14,182 nucleotides of DNA from Sphingobacteriaceae bacterium UBA2059 (GCA_002332615.1 DDAL01000021.1:1-14182), one strand, 5' to 3'; counted from the first letter of the stretch, positions 1 to 6,392 are shown. The notes: generated by a model from the sequence alone, not told the origin. Numbers and translations: made by a program.

Positions 1-39
1 TGTAAGTGTCCCTAAAAATCGAACAGTTTAGAACTGGAC
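1..39 (+). repeat. Left terminal inverted repeat of the IS3-family element
   Basis: It pairs with the complement of 1178-1214. The outer TGTAAGT, the central AACAG and the inner ACTGGAC are identical between the two ends, with mismatches and a 2-nt length difference between them. Confidence 0.85.
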
Positions 40-64
40 AGAAATGCTTAGTTTTAAATAGGGA

Positions 65-354
65 ATGAAAAAGACACGGTTTACCGAGACACAGATTGTA
101 AGAGCCCTCAAAGAGGGAGAAGAAGGTAGAAAGACAGAAACATCTGCAGAGAACTGGAGATCAGCAAAGCGACTTTCTACAACTGGAAAAGTCGTTACGG
201 AGGCATGGAAGCCTCCGACGTCAAACGGCTAAAAGAGCTTGAAGAAGAGAATGCCCGTTTAAAAAAGATGTTTGCTGACCTGAGCCTCAATCACGAAATC
301 CTAAAAGAAGTCATCACAAAAAAAGGTTGGGGCTCCGGGAACAAAAACAGTTAA
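65..354 (+). pseudogene. IS3-family OrfA (helix-turn-helix protein), frameshifted
   Basis: OrfA is the DNA-binding subunit of IS3 transposase and supplies the N-terminal part of the OrfAB fusion. The start at 65 gives MKKTRFTETQIVRALKEG and continues to a glutamate at codon 25 (137-139). The normal continuation (ICRELEISKATFYNWKSRYG, the HTH region) then appears in a different frame from 142 and runs to a TAA at 352-354. The simplest reading is loss of one base near 140, where a GAC codon would restore the frame. Without correction the first frame ends early, around codon 55. The second half carries the leucine-zipper-like segment and ends over the slippery A-run. Either this copy is broken or the base was lost in sequencing. 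Confidence 0.8.
318..324 (+). other. Programmed -1 ribosomal frameshift site (A AAA AAA)
   Basis: Seven adenines lie at 318-324 and are followed by GG. In the orfA frame they read (AC)A AAA AAA, which fits the X XXY YYZ heptamer. A -1 slip moves ribosomes from the orfA frame into the orfB frame at about 324-327. IS3 elements make the OrfAB transposase in this way. I did not identify a clear stimulatory stem-loop. Confidence 0.7.
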
Positions 355-1160
355 CCCAGGAGATAATACTGGATCACGGTTTAAGTATCACCGGAGCCTG
401 CATGCTAACGGGCATGTGCCGCTCACAATATTATTATACCAGCAAGAAGGACGACAGTGCAGTAATTGAGGCCTTGGATGAACTATCTGCTAAGCATCCG
501 GTCTATGGTTTCCGTAAGCTATATGCCTATCTGCGTAGGGCTGGTAAAGGTTGGAACCATAAAAAGGTATATAGGGTTTACAAGTTGCTTAAGATGAACA
601 AAAAGCGTCGTGGCAAACGCAGACTGCCTCTGCGTCAGAGAATTCCACTGGAAAAGCAAGAAAGTATTAATCAAAAATGGAGTATGGACTTTATAAGTGA
701 CAGCCTGGCCTCGGGTGGCAAGTTCCGAACTTTTAACGTATTGGACGACTGCTCTCGTGAAGTGTTAACCATTGAGATCGGCTCGTCTATCTCTTCCCGC
801 AGAGTTACCCGCGCACTGGAACAGATAATAGACTGGCGTGGCAAGCCTCTTTCCGTTCGTGTGGATAATGGACCCGAATTTACCAGTCATCATTTTGAAC
901 TTTGGTGTAAAGATCAGGGTATCAGCATACAGTATACCCAGCCGGGTAAGCCCACGCAAAATGGGTACATTGAAAGGTTTAACAGAAGCTATCGCAAAGA
1001 GATCCTAGATGCATACCTATTCTTCAGCTTAGCTGAAGTCAGGGAACATACTGGAGAATGGATGGATGAGTACAATAACAGAAGACCTCATGAAGGACTG
1101 GGGGATCTGACACCAGCGGAATTAGCAAAAAGACTCCGGGATCACCGGATAACCGCATAA
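327..1160 (+). CDS. IS3-family transposase OrfB (DDE integrase domain)
   Basis: This is the catalytic half of IS3 transposase, which cuts and joins the element ends. From the TTG at 327 it is 277 residues, although the natural product is probably an OrfAB fusion made by -1 frameshifting. Residues about 44-100 form the HTH_21-type segment (PVYGFRKLYAYLRR). The rve integrase core follows, with the triad D121 (WSMDF), D180 (VDNGPEF) and E216 (NGYIERFNR). The D180-E216 spacing is exactly DD(35)E. The C-terminus NNRRPHEGLGDLTPAEL is typical. The frame is intact and all catalytic residues are present, so OrfB might be supplied to related elements in trans even though orfA is broken. Confidence 0.92.
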   Translation: MGLREQKQLTQEIILDHGLSITGACMLTGMCRSQYYYTSKKDDSAVIEALDELSAKHPVYGFRKLYAYLRRAGKGWNHKKVYRVYKLLKMNKKRRGKRRLPLRQRIPLEKQESINQKWSMDFISDSLASGGKFRTFNVLDDCSREVLTIEIGSSISSRRVTRALEQIIDWRGKPLSVRVDNGPEFTSHHFELWCKDQGISIQYTQPGKPTQNGYIERFNRSYRKEILDAYLFFSLAEVREHTGEWMDEYNNRRPHEGLGDLTPAELAKRLRDHRITA

Positions 1161-1177
1161 TAATGTAAATTAGAAAA

Positions 1178-1214
1178 GTCCAGTCGGAGCTGTTTGAGAA
1201 ATGGGGTACTTACA
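1178..1214 (-). repeat. Right terminal inverted repeat of the IS3-family element
   Basis: Read on the minus strand it starts TGTAAGTACCCC and ends ACTGGAC, matching the left end. It lies 18 bp after the orfB stop and sets the right edge of the element at 1214. Confidence 0.85.
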
Positions 1215-1515
1215 ATGGCAACAGGCCTATATATATATCCACTGAGAATGTCAATACTCTTCCGGCGTACAAACAGTTACTCCACAGCATTTTTTGCTTT
1301 CCGCTCTCATCATGCCAATAGTCTGAATGAATCTTCTTTCCCGAGTAGAATCCTCCGCACCCTTTTATAGTGATCCATGCATGAATGGGGATTGTTTCAA
1401 CTTTTCTAGTTGGCCTTTAATCATTAACATAACACCGATAACTTAATTAATTTTCATGCTTTAGAAGTTAGAGCTTGGAAATTAGTTGTTTAATTAATGA
1501 AACTCAAATAATACA
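1215..1515. other. IS-flanking decayed DNA, no intact gene
   Basis: AT-rich DNA right of the IS. The only notable reading is a 68-codon stop-free stretch on the minus strand (1416 down to 1213) without a start codon. Its frame closes at a TAA formed at the IS boundary. The translation (for example GCGGFYSGKKIHSDYWHDES) is not one I recognise. It may be the inside of a gene interrupted by the IS, or chance. Confidence 0.35.
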
Positions 1516-1779
1516 TCAAATTTGGTTACCTAAATTAGGAAGAAGTGGCCGGTAACAAATTTTGGTTAATTTCCTTGGATCGATCTGTAATCTCATAAAA
1601 AATTCTCGGGATAACGAGCTGCCTTCAGCATGACATGCAAGAGGTGTATTCGTCTGAGATAAGTACAATTGAATCTGACCTTCTTTTTTAAAAATGCGGC
1701 AAACATCGAACAGCTCAGTGAAACCTTCTAGCAACAAAAGGGATAAGAGTTCTTTTTCCAACGTTATTTTGGCGTCCAA
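1516..1779 (-). pseudogene. Possible remnant of an ISAon1-type transposase N-terminal protein
   Basis: The 87-codon frame opens with a stretch (ELLSLLLLEGFTELFDV) recalling the LPEGLLDYFE start of the small N-terminal proteins of ISAon1-type elements common in Bacteroidota. IQLYLSQTNTP would match their I-YLDEKN-P segment. After LSREF the expected continuation, FYEITD, appears in another frame, which then ends at 1535. A length change in the six-base A/T run at 1597-1602 explains the switch. The rest of the element, including the DDE part, is absent. The match is from memory of the family, so a small lineage-specific gene remains possible. Confidence 0.4.
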
Positions 1780-1857
1780 GATATCAGCTTACTTCCATCT
1801 CCACAACATAACAAATTGATCCGTTTCTTTGAAATTATTTGTATAAGCATTTTTGAG

Positions 1858-1903
1858 AAAAGTGGCTTTAAAACGAAGAAAGCCACTTTTTCAAGTGGCT
1901 TTC
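1858..1903 (-). terminator. Terminator of tRNA-Lys(TTT), with a tripled arm
   Basis: On the minus strand, just after the tRNA, an 11-bp perfect stem (GAAAGCCACTT / AAGTGGCTTTC, 1878-1903) closes a GAAA loop and is followed by TTCGTTTT. A third copy of the arm (1858-1869) can pair with 1879-1890 to give an overlapping alternative hairpin. Confidence 0.65.
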
Positions 1904-1925
1904 TAATTGTTTGGAGGTTTCTCCG

Positions 1926-1998
1926 TGATCCCGCTGGGATTCGAACCCAGGACCACTACATTAAAAGTGTAATGCTCTACCAGCTGAGCTACGGAATC
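1926..1998 (-). tRNA. tRNA-Lys(TTT)
   Basis: The 73-nt gene ends with the discriminator A. The acceptor stem GATTCCG pairs with CGGGATC with one wobble. The D-arm GTAGCTCAGCTGGTAGAGC, an anticodon stem TTACA/TGTAG around loop CTTTTAA (anticodon TTT), and the T-arm with GTTCGAATC are all visible. No CCA is encoded. It decodes lysine AAA/AAG. Confidence 0.96.
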
Positions 1999-2034
1999 AT
2001 TTTTTATAAATGATGTTTGTTTTTTGAAGTGGTG

Positions 2035-2065
2035 CAAATATACGGTTCTCCCCTATCCGTTCCAA
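2035..2065 (-). promoter_or_regulatory. Promoter of tRNA-Lys(TTT), Bacteroidota sigma-A type
   Basis: Read on the minus strand there is a TTG (2065-2063), a 20-bp spacer and TATATTTG (2042-2035), an exact match to the Bacteroidota -33/-7 consensus TTG-N19-21-TAnnTTTG. The tRNA 5' end is 36 bp downstream. Confidence 0.72.
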
Positions 2066-2152
2066 CTAAATTTTAACATTAGACCTTATATCACTGATTT
2101 TGAGAAAGAAAAATATTTACTTGACTTAACGGCATGTTAAAAGTCTGCCTTT

Positions 2153-2839
2153 TTAAACTTCGAACTTATAACCAACACCCTTTACAGTGGTAACGTAGGT
2201 TTCGCCTAGTTTCTCTCTCAACTTGCGTATATGAACATCAATTGTACGATTGGTCACAACTACAGAGTCTTCCCATATATTTTTAAGTATAACCTCTCTC
2301 GTATATACCTTTCCAGGTCTGGAAGCAAGCAGATAAAGCAACTCAAACTCCTTCTTGGCCAGCACTACTTTATCATTGCCCTTGTAGACCAAATACGTCT
2401 CCCGATCGATGGTCAGATCCTGTATCTCCAACTTATTGTCAAGAACTTCCTCAGTTTGACTATTACGCCTCAAAATAGCATTTACACGACTCACTAAAGC
2501 CCGCGGTTTAATCGGTTTTGCTATGTAATCATCTGCACCGACATTAAAGCCGGCTATTTCTGAGTATTCTTCACTCCTCGCTGTTAGAAATACCATAAAG
2601 GTGCTCTTAAACTCATTCATAGTCCGCATAATCCTACAAGCCTCAATACCATCCATCTTAGGCATCATGACATCAAGTATAATCAAATCAGGGCTCACTT
2701 TTTTAGCTTCCGTAATACCCTCATGTCCATTAGACGCGGTGAAAACCTGATAACCTTCTTTTTTTAGATTATACTCTATCAACTCCCGAATATCAGGCTC
2801 ATCATCTACAATTAATATCTTCTGCTTAGCTAAACTCAT
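2153..2839 (-). CDS. OmpR/PhoB-family response regulator, no kinase alongside
   Basis: This is a cytoplasmic two-component transcription factor of 228 residues. The receiver domain is residues about 6-124, with acidic pocket D12/D13, phospho-acceptor D56 (LIILDVMMP), T86 (FLTAR) and K108 (IAKPIKP), all the residues needed for phosphorylation. A winged-helix Trans_reg_C domain spans about 136-226, with the recognition-helix region TNRTIDVHIRKLREKL and the C-terminal VKGVGYKFEV. No histidine kinase lies on either side within the window, so its partner must be elsewhere or downstream control is indirect. The upstream gap contains 11-bp spaced repeats suited to an OmpR-type dimer. The closest family look is PhoB-like, but I give no symbol because the input signal cannot be read from the sequence. 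Confidence 0.93.
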   Translation of the reverse strand: MSLAKQKILIVDDEPDIRELIEYNLKKEGYQVFTASNGHEGITEAKKVSPDLIILDVMMPKMDGIEACRIMRTMNEFKSTFMVFLTARSEEYSEIAGFNVGADDYIAKPIKPRALVSRVNAILRRNSQTEEVLDNKLEIQDLTIDRETYLVYKGNDKVVLAKKEFELLYLLASRPGKVYTREVILKNIWEDSVVVTNRTIDVHIRKLREKLGETYVTTVKGVGYKFEV

Positions 2840-2884
2840 GTTACGTAATTTTCTCTAAAATTAGCCCTACAATGGCACACTAAC

Positions 2885-2930
2885 GTTAAGTATATATTAA
2901 TTAATTGTTAAGTAATGCAAAATACTTAAC
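2885..2930. promoter_or_regulatory. Candidate operator: tandem 11-bp repeats plus an inverted copy
   Basis: GTTAAGTA occurs at 2885-2892 and again exactly 22 bp later at 2907-2914. The 11-mer between them starts ATTAATTA (6 of 8 matches), giving three 11-bp units in phase. An inverted copy, TACTTAAC, is at 2923-2930. OmpR/PhoB-type regulators usually bind direct repeats with 11-bp period. The repeats lie about 50-90 bp upstream of the response-regulator start, next to a near-consensus -7 element (TAATTTTA on the minus strand, 2863-2856). Autoregulation is inference. The inverted pair could instead form a weak hairpin behind the thioredoxin gene. Confidence 0.45.
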
Positions 2931-2942
2931 CCAAGAGTTACA

Positions 2943-4028
2943 CTAATAAAACGTTTTCTTTAAAAAAGCATTTAAATCTGCCCCCCTTAAGTTCTTAGCA
3001 ACGATTTTACCATGCGGGTCTAATAGGAAATTAGCGGGAATAGACTGTATCTGATATTGCCTTGCAACTTCACTATCCCAATATTTTAAATCAGACAGTT
3101 GGGTCCAGTCAAGCTTGTCTTCTTTAACACCCTTTAACCAGCTCCCTCTATCCTTGTCAAGAGACACCCCGACGATAGTAAAGTTCTTACCCTTAAATTT
3201 ATTATACTCGGCAACAATGTTTGGATTCTCCTGCCTGCATGGACCACACCAGGATGCCCAAAAATCGAGCAAAACATACTTGCCTCTAAAATCCGAAAGC
3301 TTAATCTGCTTACCGTCCATATCTGGCAATTGGAAATCAGGAGCTATTGAGCCTACCGCCAAATTATTAGCACCCTCAAACCTTGAAGCAATAGATAGCA
3401 CAGTCTTATTTTCAGGAAACCTTTGTTTCGTATTTGCAACAAAAGAACTTATCTCAGCTTCATAAGAGGTCGGATCCAGAGAGTTTATGGCATAAAAACC
3501 TACAAGGTTATCTTTGTTTTTCTCGGCGAAAAGAAGGGTCTCGTCTGAGAAAGATTTGATTTGATCTTGAAATTCACTCGCAAACTTAGCTTCCGTTTGA
3601 GCATCTAGCTTCGTGCCCGACCTTTCATATTTATTTTTTAATTCAGCTATCTTCTTTGCATAACCATAACTTATCTGATTATACTCCGAAAGTTTTTCTG
3701 CATCCTTGGACCCCTTGATACTATAGGAGCCAATCGTATCCTCATAATTAGCCTCAAATTGCAGCTGGTCACCGTTATCTGCAATAAAGGGATAATGTTT
3801 TTCACCAGCAACAATATAGAAAAAATCAGGCAGGTTTGTTTTTCCCTTAACCAAGAAACTACCGCCGCTCAATTGAGCTGAGTCCAAAACGACGTTTTCG
3901 CTATACAAAAAAACTGTTTTTATACTGGAAGCATTCTGAAGGTGTCCTGCTACTTCGAAGTCATTGCTTTTATTGCAAGCTATAAAAGAAGTACACAGTA
4001 AGACAAATAAAGGAAGTCTTTTAATCAT
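2943..4028 (-). CDS. DUF4369/thioredoxin-like (TlpA/ResA-type) lipoprotein
   Basis: This is a 361-residue envelope thiol-disulfide protein. A lipoprotein signal peptide ends in lipobox FIAC with C18 as the lipidated cysteine. Residues about 24-110 look like the beta-rich DUF4369 domain found before many Bacteroidota thioredoxins. A helical linker follows to about 220. The AhpC/TSA-thioredoxin domain is about 225-361, with SIAPDFQLPDMDGK, the active site WCGPC (C261, C264) and the cis-proline in QSIPANF (P331). The residues point to a reducing role toward cell-envelope disulfides, but the substrate is unknown. It is transcribed from its own promoter, with 103 bp to the next gene on the same strand (the response regulator). 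Confidence 0.92.
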   Translation of the reverse strand: MIKRLPLFVLLCTSFIACNKSNDFEVAGHLQNASSIKTVFLYSENVVLDSAQLSGGSFLVKGKTNLPDFFYIVAGEKHYPFIADNGDQLQFEANYEDTIGSYSIKGSKDAEKLSEYNQISYGYAKKIAELKNKYERSGTKLDAQTEAKFASEFQDQIKSFSDETLLFAEKNKDNLVGFYAINSLDPTSYEAEISSFVANTKQRFPENKTVLSIASRFEGANNLAVGSIAPDFQLPDMDGKQIKLSDFRGKYVLLDFWASWCGPCRQENPNIVAEYNKFKGKNFTIVGVSLDKDRGSWLKGVKEDKLDWTQLSDLKYWDSEVARQYQIQSIPANFLLDPHGKIVAKNLRGADLNAFLKKTFY

Positions 4029-4065
4029 TATTTCTTTCGATAAATATGTTGCTGATAAACCGTTT

Positions 4066-4096
4066 CAAATATAGGAATTTAGGATGCAGACCAGAA
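4066..4096 (-). promoter_or_regulatory. Promoter of the thioredoxin-like lipoprotein gene
   Basis: On the minus strand, TATATTTG (4073-4066) matches the -7 consensus exactly, and a TTC (4096-4094) stands 20 bp upstream in place of TTG. The start codon is 37 bp downstream. Confidence 0.5.
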
Positions 4097-4340
4097 GCTA
4101 TCCCGAAAGCAATGCTCTGCAATTGGACTATTTTACTTTCAGCTAGCATAGAACTAATAATTAATACTATTCAATTTACTGGTTCGATTAATGGCAGCGG
4201 CCCAGGGTAGCGTTAGAAACGCTTAAGAAAGTGAACAACTGGCATGGAGTTCGAGCCATTATCAAAAAATCTACTGCAACGAGACCCGTATGACTGCATA
4301 GCTATTAACACAATTTTACACTACTGGTGGCATTATAGTT
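4097..4340. other. Relic DNA; possible ISAs1-type transposase scrap at 4192-4293
   Basis: No intact gene. On the plus strand a 33-codon stop-to-stop reading at 4192-4293 contains NNWHGVRAIIKKSTATR, which resembles the NW-GL--IIKV-S-R block of ISAs1-family transposases. The match is short and by eye only. Nothing else in the stretch is recognisable. Confidence 0.28.
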
Positions 4341-4433
4341 TCATAGCTTTATTGTTCGTTCAATATTTACTTGCTCTAAAAATATTTCATCGTGAGATAT
4401 AACAATTAGGGTTCCTTTTACGGCACAAGACAT
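4341..4433 (-). pseudogene. C-terminal remnant of an ABC-F ATPase
   Basis: The minus-strand reading is 30 codons ending at a TGA. It contains VKGTLIVISHDEIFLEQVNI and finishes ERTIKL. This is the H-loop region that closes the second ATPase domain of ABC-F proteins (GTLIVVSHDR-FL), with a natural-looking C-terminus shortly after. Upstream the frame runs only to about 4460 without Walker A, signature or Walker B motifs, so only the tail survives. It is not a copy of the complete ABC-F gene at 4683-6308, whose corresponding segment is different, so it derives from another paralogue. It sits directly behind the tRNA-Lys(CTT) terminator. Confidence 0.55.
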
Positions 4434-4496
4434 CGAACTCCAAGACTAGATTCTAAGAGTAATCTTATATATCAGAATAACAGCAAGTTACAAGGT

Positions 4497-4536
4497 AAAA
4501 AAAATGGGACAAGTCTAAAAAGATAGACTTGTCCCA
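4497..4536 (-). terminator. Rho-independent terminator of tRNA-Lys(CTT)
   Basis: A perfect 12-bp stem (TGGGACAAGTCT at 4505-4516 with AGACTTGTCCCA at 4525-4536) with an 8-nt loop is followed on the minus strand by eight T (4504-4497). It starts 6 bp after the tRNA. Confidence 0.88.
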
Positions 4537-4541
4537 AGACG

Positions 4542-4614
4542 TGACCCCGCTGAGGCTCGAACTCAGGACCCACAGATTAAGAGTCTGTTGCTCTACCAAC
4601 TGAGCTACGGAGTC
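4542..4614 (-). tRNA. tRNA-Lys(CTT)
   Basis: The 73-nt gene has acceptor GACTCCG/CGGGGTC and discriminator A. The D-arm is GTAGCTCAGTTGGTAGAGC. The anticodon stem ACAGA/TCTGT surrounds loop CTCTTAA (anticodon CTT), and the T-arm has GTTCGAGCC. No CCA is encoded. It reads the AAG lysine codon and complements the TTT isoacceptor 2.6 kb away. Confidence 0.95.
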
Positions 4615-4621
4615 GGGAGTG

Positions 4622-4652
4622 CAAAGAAACAAAAATCTTTGTTTTTCTGCAA
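4622..4652 (-). promoter_or_regulatory. Promoter of tRNA-Lys(CTT)
   Basis: On the minus strand, TTG (4652-4650), a 20-bp spacer and TTTCTTTG (4629-4622) match TTG-N20-TAnnTTTG at all but one fixed position. It ends 7 bp before the tRNA, implying almost no 5' leader. Confidence 0.6.
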
Positions 4653-4682
4653 CTGATAATGCTATTTTATATAATTCCTTGT

Positions 4683-6308
4683 TTAAACAGCATATAGTTC
4701 TTCCCGCTGTTGCTTTACAGACTCGTTGCCGATGTATTCATCATAAGTCATTAACTTATCGATTATACCGCCGGGGGTAAGCTCAATAATGCGGTTAGCA
4801 ACCGTATTTACCAGCTCATGGTCCCTTGAGGTGAATAAAATAGTTCCTTTGAAGTCTTTCATACCATTATTAAGGGCGGTGATTGATTCGAGATCCAGGT
4901 GGTTGGTAGGTTCGTCAAACATCAGCAGATTTGACTGCTGAAGCATCATACGCGAAAACATACACCTCATCTTTTCTCCTCCTGAAAGAACAGAACACTT
5001 TTTCAATACTTCTTCTCCCGAAAAAAGCATCTTACCTAAGAAGCCCCGTATAAATTGCTCGTCTTTTTCGCTATCGCTATACTCACGAAGCCAGTCAATC
5101 AAATTGAGATCCTTGCCTTCGAAGTACTCACTATTTTCAATTGGAATATCGGCGATACTGATGGTTACGCCCCATTTAAAAGTACCTGTAAAGTCAGAAT
5201 CACGGCCGCTTAATATATTGTAAAAAGCAGAGGTAGCCAGACTGTTTTGAGAAACAACCGCGATTTTATCCCCTTTGTTTACCATCAGGTCAACCTTATT
5301 AAATAATAGCTCATTGCCCAGCTTCTTACCCAGTTTTTCAATCTGTAGGATCTGATCGCCCGCTTCCCGGCCCTGGTTATTAAACATGATAGCCGGATAT
5401 TTACGGCTGGAAGGTTTGATTTCGTCTATATTAATTTTCTCTAAAGCCTTTTTACGACTGGTGGCCTGTTTGGACTTGGAAGCGTTCGCACTAAAACGCC
5501 TGATGAACTCCTGCAATTCCTTCACCTTATCCTCCATTTTCTTGTTTTGATCGGAGCGCTGACGCAAGGCAAGCTGACTGGATTCATACCAGAACGAGTA
5601 GTTGCCCGTATAAATACTCATCTTCCCAAAATCAATGTCGACAATATGAGTACAAACACTGTCCAAAAAGTGCCGGTCGTGAGAAACAACCAGTACTATA
5701 TTCTCATATCCAGCTAAAAAATCCTCCAGCCAGGCTATAGTATCAATATCAAGGTCATTGGTCGGCTCATCAAGCAATAAAATATCCGGATTTCCAAACA
5801 AGGCCTGCGCAAGCAACACCCTCACCTTTTGATTACCATCAAGCTCTTTCATCAGCTTATAGTGATACTCCTCCTTTATACCCAGGTTGCTTAAAAGAGT
5901 TGCAGCATTATTTTCAGCATTCCAACCATCCATTTCCGCAAATATTGTTTCAAGCTCACCCGCTCTTTCACCATCTTTATCAGTAAAATCTTCCTTGGCA
6001 TACAGGGTATCCTTTTCCTTCATTACGTCAAACAACTCCTTATGCCCCATAAGTACTGTTTCTATAACAGGCACCTCGTCAAACTCATAGTGATTCTGCT
6101 TTAACACAGCCATGCGCTCGCCTGGAGTAATACTAATAGAACCGGTAGTCTGATCAACCTCACCCGAAAGGATCTTCATAAATGTGGACTTGCCCGAGCC
6201 ATTAGCTCCGATCACTCCATAACAATTGCCATGAGTAAACTTAAGATTAACGTCTTCAAACAAAACCCTTTTGCCATAGCGCAGGGATAAATTAGATACT
6301 GAAATCAT
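4683..6308 (-). CDS. ABC-F family ATPase, YbiT-like
   Basis: This soluble protein has 541 residues and two ATP-binding cassettes joined by a charged linker, the ABC-F layout. Such proteins act on the ribosome as translation factors or protectors. Cassette 1 has Walker A GANGSGKS (34-41), signature-like ELDGNQKVR (155-163), Walker B ILLLDEPTNDLD with E181, and H-loop H210. The linker (about 245-300) is rich in K/R/Q, like the P-site tRNA interaction motif. Cassette 2 keeps LSGGEKMR (441-448) and Walker B with E466. However, its Walker A region reads SQNSLATS (353-360) without the usual lysine, and the H-loop reads TSRDH with R495 where histidine is expected. A degenerate second Walker A seems common in Bacteroidota YbiT relatives (from memory). 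The tRNA-Lys(CTT) gene lies 68 bp downstream on the same strand. Confidence 0.92.
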   Translation of the reverse strand: MISVSNLSLRYGKRVLFEDVNLKFTHGNCYGVIGANGSGKSTFMKILSGEVDQTTGSISITPGERMAVLKQNHYEFDEVPVIETVLMGHKELFDVMKEKDTLYAKEDFTDKDGERAGELETIFAEMDGWNAENNAATLLSNLGIKEEYHYKLMKELDGNQKVRVLLAQALFGNPDILLLDEPTNDLDIDTIAWLEDFLAGYENIVLVVSHDRHFLDSVCTHIVDIDFGKMSIYTGNYSFWYESSQLALRQRSDQNKKMEDKVKELQEFIRRFSANASKSKQATSRKKALEKINIDEIKPSSRKYPAIMFNNQGREAGDQILQIEKLGKKLGNELLFNKVDLMVNKGDKIAVVSQNSLATSAFYNILSGRDSDFTGTFKWGVTISIADIPIENSEYFEGKDLNLIDWLREYSDSEKDEQFIRGFLGKMLFSGEEVLKKCSVLSGGEKMRCMFSRMMLQQSNLLMFDEPTNHLDLESITALNNGMKDFKGTILFTSRDHELVNTVANRIIELTPGGIIDKLMTYDEYIGNESVKQQREELYAV

Positions 6309-6327
6309 GCTTATTATAATCGAAACG

Positions 6328-6335
6328 CAAATTTA
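6328..6335 (-). promoter_or_regulatory. -7 element of the ABC-F gene promoter
   Basis: TAAATTTG on the minus strand matches TAnnTTTG exactly and lies 19 bp before the start codon. No convincing TTG is seen 19-21 bp upstream. Confidence 0.4.
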
Positions 6336-6392
6336 CGAAATATTGCCCTCTAAAGCGAGCATCCATATAAAAGCACGTATATTAGCCCAAAC

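Larger units (their letters stand above)
1..1214 (+). mobile_element. IS3-family insertion sequence (IS407/IS51-like), near complete
   Basis: The element is 1214 bp, bounded by imperfect inverted repeats that both begin TGTAAGT and end ACTGGAC. It contains a short orfA and a longer orfB that overlap out of frame with an A-run at the overlap, the standard IS3 arrangement. OrfB has the DD(35)E integrase core. The OrfA leucine-rich part (KRLKELEEENARLKKMFADL) and the NGYIERFNRSYR block of OrfB resemble the IS407/IS51 branch. The left end is base 1 of the window, so the target-site duplication cannot be checked. A 1-nt deletion in orfA probably makes this copy non-autonomous. Confidence 0.9.

Noticed and set aside
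2123..2148. Hairpin-like GACTTTTAAC/GTTAAGTC behind the response regulator as its terminator.
   Set aside because: The stem has a 2-nt bulge, is AT-rich and has no clean T-tract directly after it.
4247..4257. An 11-base match (GAGTTCGAGCC) to the T-arm of tRNA-Lys(CTT), a possible attachment-site scar.
   Set aside because: Too short, without extension into the tRNA 3' end, and there is no integrase gene in the window.
4418..4490. Possible decayed copy of tRNA-Lys(CTT): TCGAACTC and TAAGAGT occur with the same spacing as in the real tRNA at 4542-4614.
   Set aside because: Outside these two blocks the identity is near chance, the T-stem and D-arm do not pair, and the stretch overlaps the ABC-F remnant.
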